Under the pieces are notes generated by a model that made no database searches, was not told the origin of the DNA, and saw only the letters and a list, made by a program, of their open reading frames with translations. Below are positions 43,677-48,888 of a stretch of DNA of 48,888 nt, piece after piece. The number at the start of each line of letters is the position of its first letter. The first letter of the stretch is position 1. The stretch spans positions 1 to 48,888 of the forward strand of contig SVPW01000014.1 in assembly GCA_015065645.1 (NCBI GenBank), in the 5' to 3' direction. A program made the position numbers and the translations under genes. The stretch is from Oscillospiraceae bacterium. Lineage in GTDB: Bacteria; Bacillota; Clostridia; Oscillospirales; Acutalibacteraceae.

Positions 43677-44108
43677 ATGAATATTGCTGAAAAGGTTGCT
43701 TATATTAAAGGTCTTGCTGAAGGTCTTGGTCTTGAAGATGCTACAAAAGAAGGAAAAATCCTTGCAGCTATCATTGATGTTCTTGATGATATAGCTGCTG
43801 AGATTGATGATGTTGAAGATGTTGTTGCAGATATGGCTGATCAGGTTGATGCTGTAGATGAGGATCTTGCTTCTATTGAAGAGCTTATTTATGACGATGA
43901 AGATGATTGCGATTGTTGTGATTGCGACTGCGATGATGACGATGTTTATGAGGTTGAATGTCCTTCTTGTAACGATGTAATTTATCTTGATGCTGATATG
44001 CTTGCAGAGGGTGGAATTGCTTGTCCTAATTGCGGTGAAAATCTTGAATTTGATTTTGACTGCTGTGATGATGATTGCTGCTGCGGCTGCGAAGACCACG
44101 AAGATTAA
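43677..44108 (+). CDS. CD1247-type acidic zinc-ribbon protein
   Basis: This 143-residue very acidic protein has an N-terminal domain ('NIAEKVAYIKGLAEGLGLED') known from the Clostridia CD1247 family. A helical, heptad-like acidic stretch follows (about 35-75). A run of Cys and Asp (CDCCDCDCDDDD) comes next, then a zinc ribbon with CPSC and CPNC. The C-terminus is again Cys/Asp-rich (CCDDDCCCGCEDHED). It is cytoplasmic with no membrane segment. It follows efp, as is common in Clostridia, which suggests a translation- or ribosome-linked role, but no function is established. AGGAGG lies 8 nt before the ATG. Confidence 0.82.
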   Translation: MNIAEKVAYIKGLAEGLGLEDATKEGKILAAIIDVLDDIAAEIDDVEDVVADMADQVDAVDEDLASIEELIYDDEDDCDCCDCDCDDDDVYEVECPSCNDVIYLDADMLAEGGIACPNCGENLEFDFDCCDDDCCCGCEDHED

Positions 44109-44120
44109 TATTTAAAATAT

Positions 44121-44180
44121 GGCGGGTGCGTTCCCGTCACACAAGGTCGCACCTGCCTTTTGGTTGTGTGTGACCTTTTT
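44121..44180 (+). terminator. Double hairpin with possible pseudoknot and T tract
   Basis: Stem A pairs 44121-44130 (GGCGGGTGCG) with 44148-44157 (10 bp, one G-U) and is followed by TTTTGGTT. Stem B pairs 44136-44143 (GTCACACA) with 44167-44174 (8 bp) and is followed by CTTTTTT. The 5' arm of B lies in the loop of A and its 3' arm lies beyond A, which is an H-type pseudoknot layout. The simplest reading is a terminator for the CD1247-type gene. Confidence 0.65.
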
Positions 44181-44203
44181 TGATTTTTGAAAGGCTTTTT
44201 ATA

Positions 44204-44830
44204 ATGAAAAAGAAACTTTTTATAATTATACTACTGCTTGCAATATTTGCGGTGGGTGTGTATTTTGCTGTAACGGATGCATATATAAAATATGAAAGTG
44301 TAATATTTGATATACTTAATCCTGAAAATAAAAGTAATGGATTTATGAAGTTTATGACCGATGCAGGTGAAGCATCTTCAATTATTACAATAATAATTGT
44401 TTTGCTTGCGATTCCGCAAACAAGGCTTAAAGTTGGTCTTCCTTCAGGACTTATTGCTTTGTTTTCAAGAATAGTTAACACTGTTATAAAGTCAATAATT
44501 GCTCGCCAACGTCCTGTTGATAAGCTTCTTATTGTGGGTGAGTATAGCTTCCCAAGTGGTCATTCTATGAATGGTGCTGCATTTTTTATTGGATTAATGT
44601 TGCTTATTTTGCGGCTTTGCAAAACAAAACAAGAAAAAATTATTATTTGCATTTTATTTATTTCAATAACATTTATTATTGGGGTTTCCCGTTTGTATTT
44701 TAAGGTTCATTATATAAGTGATGTTATTAGTGGTTGGTGCTTGGGTACCGTAATTGCTATATTGGGAAATGAAATTTATGGTTTTTTATTAAACAGAGGT
44801 AAAAATGGAACAGGTAAAATTGGAGTTTAA
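44204..44830 (+). CDS. PAP2-family membrane phosphatase
   Basis: This 208-residue membrane protein has about five to six helices and all three phosphatase motifs: KSIIARQRP, PSGH and SRLYFKVHYISD. It could be an undecaprenyl-diphosphate or phosphatidylglycerol-phosphate phosphatase acting at the outer face of the membrane. The ATG at 44204 has GAAAGG 9 nt upstream; an upstream TTG at 44180 lies in the hairpin region and is rejected. It overlaps ispD by 26 nt. Confidence 0.87.
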   Translation: MKKKLFIIILLLAIFAVGVYFAVTDAYIKYESVIFDILNPENKSNGFMKFMTDAGEASSIITIIIVLLAIPQTRLKVGLPSGLIALFSRIVNTVIKSIIARQRPVDKLLIVGEYSFPSGHSMNGAAFFIGLMLLILRLCKTKQEKIIICILFISITFIIGVSRLYFKVHYISDVISGWCLGTVIAILGNEIYGFLLNRGKNGTGKIGV

Positions 44831-45536
44831 GTATGAATTTTGTGATAGTGTAACTGCGTTCCCTGTAATTATTGTTGCGGCAGGATCTTCTACAAGAATG
44901 AAGGGGATTAATAAACAACTTTTTAGTTTGTGCGGTATGCCTGTAATAGTTCGTACATTGATGCAGTTTGACGATTCACCTTTTGTATCACGGATAATTT
45001 TGGTTGTTAGAAAAGAGGATGTTCTTTCTATGCAACAGCTGATATCTGAATACAAAATTGATAAATTAACAGATATTGTTGAAGGCGGAGCTGATAGGCA
45101 CGCTTCCGTAATCAATGGAATATCACGTTTAAAGTCTGAAGAAGAAAAGGTTATGATTCATGATGGTGCCCGTCCTCTTGTTGATAATTTTGTAATCGGT
45201 AATGTTGCATTAGCTTTGGAATCTTGCGATGCAGTTATTTGCGGAACAAAAATTGTTGACACGGTTAAAAGAGCCGATGAAAATGGCAATATTATTGAAA
45301 CGGTAGATCGCAATGGTTTGTTTTCTGTCCAAACTCCTCAGGGTATAAATGTTAAAGAGTATTTAAAGATATGTGATACTCTTTCGGATTTATCTCTTTT
45401 TACCGATGATGCAGGTATTTTTGAAGCGGCTTCAATGCCGGTAAAAATTGTTACGGGAAGCCCTAAAAATGTTAAAATAACCACTCCGGATGATATTCGT
45501 TTGGCTGAACTGTATTTAAAGGGGGAAGAGCTTTGA
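44805..45536 (+). CDS. ispD: 2-C-methyl-D-erythritol 4-phosphate cytidylyltransferase
   Basis: This 243-residue enzyme joins CTP to methylerythritol phosphate in the MEP isoprenoid pathway. Visible motifs are '[14 protein letters not shown]', HDGARPL and 'FSVQTPQ'. The N-terminus carries about 18 residues ahead of the core, because the gene starts inside the PAP2 gene; AGAGG is about 8 nt upstream. It is coupled to ispF by a 4-nt overlap. Confidence 0.95.
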   Translation: MEQVKLEFKYEFCDSVTAFPVIIVAAGSSTRMKGINKQLFSLCGMPVIVRTLMQFDDSPFVSRIILVVRKEDVLSMQQLISEYKIDKLTDIVEGGADRHASVINGISRLKSEEEKVMIHDGARPLVDNFVIGNVALALESCDAVICGTKIVDTVKRADENGNIIETVDRNGLFSVQTPQGINVKEYLKICDTLSDLSLFTDDAGIFEAASMPVKIVTGSPKNVKITTPDDIRLAELYLKGEEL

Positions 45537-46003
45537 GAATAGGTCATGGTTATGATGTACATCGTCTTGTAAAGGAGCGAAAGCTTATACTTGGCGGTGT
45601 TGAAATTCCTTATGAATTAGGTCTTTTGGGTCATTCTGATGCTGATGTTTTATTGCATGCTATATGTGATAGTTTGCTTGGTGCAGCAGCTTTAGGTGAT
45701 ATAGGAAAGCATTTTCCTGATAACGATAATAACTATAAAGGGATTGATAGTCGTATATTATTGCGTAAAACTGCCGAATTAATATCTGCAAAAGGTTTTA
45801 AGATTTCCAATATAGATGTAACTGTTATAGCTCAAAAACCTAAGCTTGCCACTTTTATCGAACAAATGCGTAAAAATATATCAAATGACCTTGGTTTAGA
45901 TTGTGGAATGGTAAATGTAAAGGCAACTACCGAAGAAAAACTTGGGTTTACAGGTTCGGGTGAGGGGATAGCCTGTCACGCTGTTTGTTTGCTGGATGAA
46001 TAA
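45533..46003 (+). CDS. ispF: 2-C-methyl-D-erythritol 2,4-cyclodiphosphate synthase
   Basis: This 156-residue MEP-pathway enzyme makes the cyclic diphosphate. The metal ligands Asp8, His10 and His42 are present (GYDVH and LLH), as is the '[17 protein letters not shown]' tail. It begins with a TTG at 45533 that overlaps the ispD stop, with GGGGGAAG just before it, so it is translated by coupling. Isoprenoids in this organism therefore come from the MEP route. Confidence 0.96.
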   Translation: MRIGHGYDVHRLVKERKLILGGVEIPYELGLLGHSDADVLLHAICDSLLGAAALGDIGKHFPDNDNNYKGIDSRILLRKTAELISAKGFKISNIDVTVIAQKPKLATFIEQMRKNISNDLGLDCGMVNVKATTEEKLGFTGSGEGIACHAVCLLDE

Positions 46004-46045
46004 TTTTAATACAAGCATCATATTCATTCTTTAAGGAGGTATGTT

Positions 46046-46489
46046 ATGAGCTTGTATTTCACCTTGACTCGGCGTAAAATATGTTTTATTTCACTAACCT
46101 TTATTATTATATGTATGGTTTCAGCAGAATTTTTTCATATTTATGCTTATGAGATTGACGGTTCTTCGGCAGAAGCAAGAGCTGATTTTGCTAAAGAAAT
46201 TGGTTGTGATATAAACGATAAGAAAAATTATTCTTCTCGTACTATAACAATACCGCAAGAGTTCTCAAAGTTATATGATGGATATAATAAATTACAGCTT
46301 GAAGCAGGTTTTGATTTATCATCATACAAAGGATGTGAAGTTTTGGTTTACACATATCCTTCGGTAAAATATGACGGCTTGAATGGGGAAACACAGCTTA
46401 ATTTATTGGTATATCGTGGAAGAGTTATCGGAGGTGATATTTCCGAAACCTCAATTGGCGGAAAAATGCTTCCGTTGTATTTTGAATAA
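46046..46489 (+). CDS. DUF4830-type membrane-tethered protein
   Basis: This 147-residue protein has an N-terminal membrane helix (about 11-30) and an outside domain of the DUF4830 kind, seen in 'SRTITIPQEFSKLYDGYNKL' and 'LLVYRGRVIGGDISE'. The function is unknown. AAGGAGGT places the start at the second ATG (46046), not the ATG at 46041. It lies 42 nt after ispF and 12 nt before the pseudouridine synthase. Confidence 0.75.
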   Translation: MSLYFTLTRRKICFISLTFIIICMVSAEFFHIYAYEIDGSSAEARADFAKEIGCDINDKKNYSSRTITIPQEFSKLYDGYNKLQLEAGFDLSSYKGCEVLVYTYPSVKYDGLNGETQLNLLVYRGRVIGGDISETSIGGKMLPLYFE

Positions 46490-46501
46490 AACGGAGTAAA
46501 A

Positions 46502-47227
46502 ATGGAAAAACAAAGATTAGATAAATTTATTTCTTCTCAACTTAATATGACAAGAAGCGAAGCTCGTTCAGCAATCAGAACCGGTAAAGTAACTGTTAAT
46601 GGCCTATATTGCCGTGATTCAGGACTTGCAGTAAATACTCAAGCTGATATTATTTGTTTTGAAGGAACGGAAATTGAATATAAAAAGTATATATATATAA
46701 TGATTAATAAACCAAAGGGTGTTCTTTCTGCATCTAATGATAAAACCCGTCAAACGGTTGTTGATTTAGTTCCTGATGATCTTAAAAGGAATGGATTATT
46801 TCCTGTAGGTAGATTAGACCGTGATACAACAGGACTTTTAATAATTACGGATGATGGTGCTTTTGCGCATGATATAATCTCACCTAAAAAGTTTATACCC
46901 AAATCCTATATAGCTACCCTTGATGGTACTGTTACTAAAGATATGGTTGAGATTTTTCGCAAAGGTGTAATTTTGGCAGATGGTACAAAATGCAAACCTG
47001 CAATTCTTGAGCCCATTGAAGAAAATCGGGCAAGACTTATATTATTTGAAGGAAAGTATCACGAGGTTAAAAGAATGTTTGGTACGGTTAATCTTGGGGT
47101 TAATGAATTACACCGTGAATCAATCGGTGAATTACATCTTCCGGAAGATCTTGGGAGCGGGGAATGTGTCGAAATGAACAAAAAATTGCTTATTTTAGCG
47201 CAAAAATCGACTGCTTATACATTTTAA
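46502..47227 (+). CDS. RsuA/RluB-family rRNA pseudouridine synthase
   Basis: This 241-residue enzyme has an N-terminal S4 RNA-binding domain (about 1-60) and a catalytic core with GRLDRDTTGLL, whose second Asp is the catalytic one, and the 'EGKYHEVKRMFG' motif. It isomerises a uridine in rRNA; whether 16S or 23S cannot be told with confidence, though the length suits RsuA. It starts with an ATG 12 nt after the DUF4830 gene. Confidence 0.92.
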   Translation: MEKQRLDKFISSQLNMTRSEARSAIRTGKVTVNGLYCRDSGLAVNTQADIICFEGTEIEYKKYIYIMINKPKGVLSASNDKTRQTVVDLVPDDLKRNGLFPVGRLDRDTTGLLIITDDGAFAHDIISPKKFIPKSYIATLDGTVTKDMVEIFRKGVILADGTKCKPAILEPIEENRARLILFEGKYHEVKRMFGTVNLGVNELHRESIGELHLPEDLGSGECVEMNKKLLILAQKSTAYTF

Positions 47228-47283
47228 CCAAAATGATTTTCATAACATTGGATAAATTAATTATAGTATTTTTCAAAAAGTTC

Positions 47284-47292
47284 TGTTATAAT
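47284..47292 (+). promoter_or_regulatory. Extended -10 promoter of the ABC ATPase gene
   Basis: TGT-TATAAT (47284-47292) is an extended -10 element. There is no good -35 at 17 bp, which suits this promoter type. It separates the ATPase gene from the pseudouridine synthase. Confidence 0.6.
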
Positions 47293-47334
47293 ATATGGGA
47301 AATGTGATTGTTTCAATTTAGGAGGTTTCATAGT

Positions 47335-48477
47335 ATGGCAAGCTTATCACTTCGCAATGTTTACAAAAGATATCCGGGCGGCGTAACAGCTGTTTCTGAT
47401 TTCAATCTTGAAATCGCGGATAAGGAATTTATCATTCTTGTTGGACCTTCCGGTTGCGGTAAGTCCACAACACTAAGAATGGTTGCCGGTTTGGAAGAAA
47501 TTTCTGATGGTGAAATTTACATCGGCGATCGTCTCGTTAACGATGTTGCTCCTAAGGATCGTGACATCGCAATGGTTTTCCAGAACTACGCACTTTATCC
47601 TCATATGACCGTGTTTGATAATATGGCGTTCGGTCTTAAATTGAGAAAGACTCCAAAGGACGAAATCAAGCGTCGTGTTGAAGAGGCTGCTCGCATCCTC
47701 GATATTTCTCACTTGCTTGAGCGTAAGCCTAAGGCTTTGTCCGGTGGTCAGCGTCAGCGTGTTGCTCTCGGTCGTGCAATCGTTCGTGAGCCTAAGGTAT
47801 TCCTTCTTGACGAGCCGCTTTCTAACTTGGATGCTAAGCTTCGTGCACAGATGCGTACTGAGATTTCTAAGCTTCATCAGCGTTTGGGTACAACCTTTAT
47901 TTACGTTACTCATGACCAGACTGAGGCTATGACAATGGGTACTCGTATCGTTGTTATGAAGAGTGGTCTTGTTCAGCAGGTTGATACACCTAACAATTTG
48001 TATCTCTATCCTTGCAATCTTTTTGTTGCCGGATTTATTGGTTCTCCTCAGATGAACTTTATCGATGCAAAGCTTCTTAAGGTTGGAGAAGATTTCGTTG
48101 TTGAGTTTGGTTCTGAAGATACCAAGACCCGTGCAGGCGTTAAGTATCAGATTAAATTACCCGCAAGCAAGAACGCTGATGGCGCTCTTAATGACTATGT
48201 TGGTAAGGAACTCATTATGGGTATTCGTCCGGAGAATGTTCATAACGAAGCTGATCTTATTGCCGCTAACCCCGACGGTATTGTTGAGGCAGACGTTGAA
48301 GTAACTGAGCTTATGGGTGCTGAGACCTATCTTTACATGAACTGTGAAGGTCAGGCAATCAACGCACGTGTTGCTCCTACCAATACTGCACGTCCCGGTG
48401 ACAAGATTACAATTGCATTTGAGACAGCTAAGATTCATCTTTTCGATAAGGATACTGAGCTTACCATTTGCAATTAA
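47335..48477 (+). CDS. Multi-sugar ABC transporter ATPase (MsmX/MsmK/UgpC type)
   Basis: This 380-residue ATPase has Walker [10 protein letters not shown] (residues 37-45), the signature [14 protein letters not shown], Walker B '[16 protein letters not shown]' and the switch His in YVTHDQ. The C-terminal TOBE-type regulatory domain runs from about 240. In Gram-positives such enzymes serve many sugar importers that lack their own ATPase. It is the only ATPase gene in the window, so it could drive both importers at 2935-15206. Codons are more biased here (many CGT, AAG, CTT), pointing to high expression. AGGAGG is 9 nt before the ATG at 47335. Confidence 0.94.
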   Translation: MASLSLRNVYKRYPGGVTAVSDFNLEIADKEFIILVGPSGCGKSTTLRMVAGLEEISDGEIYIGDRLVNDVAPKDRDIAMVFQNYALYPHMTVFDNMAFGLKLRKTPKDEIKRRVEEAARILDISHLLERKPKALSGGQRQRVALGRAIVREPKVFLLDEPLSNLDAKLRAQMRTEISKLHQRLGTTFIYVTHDQTEAMTMGTRIVVMKSGLVQQVDTPNNLYLYPCNLFVAGFIGSPQMNFIDAKLLKVGEDFVVEFGSEDTKTRAGVKYQIKLPASKNADGALNDYVGKELIMGIRPENVHNEADLIAANPDGIVEADVEVTELMGAETYLYMNCEGQAINARVAPTNTARPGDKITIAFETAKIHLFDKDTELTICN

Positions 48478-48502
48478 TATTTAAAAAATTAAAAGAGCTA
48501 TT

Positions 48503-48533
48503 AAAGACCGTATCTTTCGATACGGTCTTTTTT
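48503..48533 (+). terminator. Rho-independent terminator after the ATPase gene
   Basis: A perfect 12-bp stem AAAGACCGTATC (48503-48514) pairs with 48519-48530, with loop TTTC, followed by TTTATTCTCTT. It lies 25 nt after the stop codon. The next 75 bp hold only a small AGAGT-CGT-ACTCT palindrome (48572-48584). Confidence 0.9.
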
Positions 48534-48608
48534 ATTCTCTTGGATATAGAAAATAAAAAAGCATCTTCATAAGAGTCGTACTCTAAAGGATAGTAAAACA
48601 AATTACGA

Positions 48609-48640
48609 AACACCCATAGTTTTTTAAAACTGCGGGTGTT
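48609..48640. terminator. Imperfect hairpin, possible terminator
   Basis: AACACCC...GGGTGTT closes a hairpin (48609-48640) whose inner GTTTT/AAAAC also pairs, with one mismatch and one G-U between. It is followed by TTAAATATTC, so its terminator strength is doubtful on either strand. Confidence 0.45.
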
Positions 48641-48652
48641 TTAAATATTCTC

Positions 48653-48681
48653 TTTGTTTTTTGGTCAAGTTATGGTATAAT
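48653..48681 (+). promoter_or_regulatory. Promoter of the XRE-type regulator gene
   Basis: An extended -10 TGG-TATAAT (hexamer 48676-48681) has TTTGTT (48653-48658) 17 bp upstream. The start near 48688 leaves a leader of about 120 nt. Confidence 0.6.
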
Positions 48682-48745
48682 ACAACTAACCGATAAATAA
48701 GAATTTGTCTACAAAAAGCCTATCAATAAGCGGATGTTAATATGC

Positions 48746-48785
48746 GTTGCTTGTGGCAACGGCTCTTTTGATATAGAATAGAGCC
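48746..48785 (+). other. Two adjacent hairpins in the regulator leader
   Basis: GTTGC/GCAAC (48746-48750 with 48756-48760) is followed directly by GGCTCT/AGAGCC (48761-48766 with 48780-48785). They end about 10 nt before the AAGGAGG ribosome binding site. A control role is possible but unproven. Confidence 0.45.
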
Positions 48786-48809
48786 ATCATAAACAAGGAG
48801 GCACAGATT

Positions 48810-48888
48810 ATGCTAAATGAAAATATCAAAAGAATTAGAAAGTCAAAAGGTCTATCGCAAGAAGAACTTGCAATTAAACTGAACGTAG
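48810..48888 (+). CDS. XRE-type HTH transcriptional regulator (cut by the window edge)
   Basis: Only the first 26 codons are present. They read 'NIKRIRKSKGLSQEELAIKL', the first helices of a Cro/C1-type helix-turn-helix. AAGGAGG lies 8 nt before the ATG. The rest of the protein, its length and any extra domain are outside the window. Confidence 0.85.
   Translation, partial: MLNENIKRIRKSKGLSQEELAIKLNV

Noticed and set aside
43500-44099. A 199-codon minus-strand open frame opposite the CD1247-type gene
   Set aside because: The Asp/Val-rich plus-strand codons produce Ile/Asn-rich nonsense on the other strand; no start signal is seen.
1-48888. CRISPR array, IS element, transposase, phage genes or rRNA
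   Set aside because: No short evenly spaced direct repeats, no transposase-like or phage-like protein and no rRNA-like stretch were seen.

Overview
The window looks like chromosomal DNA from an anaerobic, low-GC Clostridia bacterium (Oscillospiraceae/Ruminococcaceae-like, probably from a gut). The signs are AT-rich sequence with strong AGGAGG ribosome binding sites, an internal type I dockerin, a CD1247-type zinc-ribbon gene next to efp, a DUF4830 gene, and MsmX-type multi-sugar ABC logic. All assignments come from reading the sequence and recalling families; no database search was possible.

Layout. 1-500: a YolD-like gene whose promoter lies between the arms of a perfect 16-bp inverted repeat. 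545-2848: a divergent AraC regulator and a GH28 pectinase-like gene, each with a readable sigma-A promoter. 2935-15206: a transport operon with two complete sets of sugar importer parts (binding protein plus two permeases, twice) and no ATPase. Between the sets lie a membrane-anchored NHL-repeat/Yip1 protein and a DUF5696 lipoprotein. 15278-30850: the extracellular part, with a six-module surface protein anchored by a C-terminal membrane helix, a GH16 lipoprotein, a cytoplasmic GH3, and a 1921-residue secreted protein carrying binding modules, an internal dockerin and a GH16 domain. 30986-42518: a tightly packed cytoplasmic set of GH13, a domain-permuted GH3, GH31, a Gfo/Idh/MocA oxidoreductase, an amidohydrolase, an SDR, a quinone-reductase-like MDR and an EamA transporter. 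42520-43098: a remnant of a glycerol-1-phosphate dehydrogenase-like gene, tRNA-Lys(UUU) with a perfect promoter and terminator, and a facing-away consensus promoter for efp. 43099-47227: housekeeping genes efp, CD1247-like, PAP2, ispD, ispF, DUF4830 and an RsuA-type pseudouridine synthase. 47335-48477: an MsmX/UgpC-type ABC ATPase. 48810 to the edge: the start of an XRE-type regulator.

How it may work together (inference). Surface modules and the binding proteins capture a beta-glucan-like polysaccharide. The two GH16 enzymes cut it outside. One or both importers, powered by the MsmX-type ATPase about 33 kb away, bring oligosaccharides in. The cytoplasmic GH3, GH13 and GH31 enzymes finish hydrolysis, and the redox/amidohydrolase genes handle a modified sugar. 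The least explained part is the NHL-Yip1 plus DUF5696 pair between the two importer cassettes. The repeated tandem alpha/beta domain pair in front of both GH16 domains is a second unusual point.

Several genes have an in-frame GTG inside the Shine-Dalgarno sequence 9 nt before a well-placed ATG. I used the ATG starts throughout.
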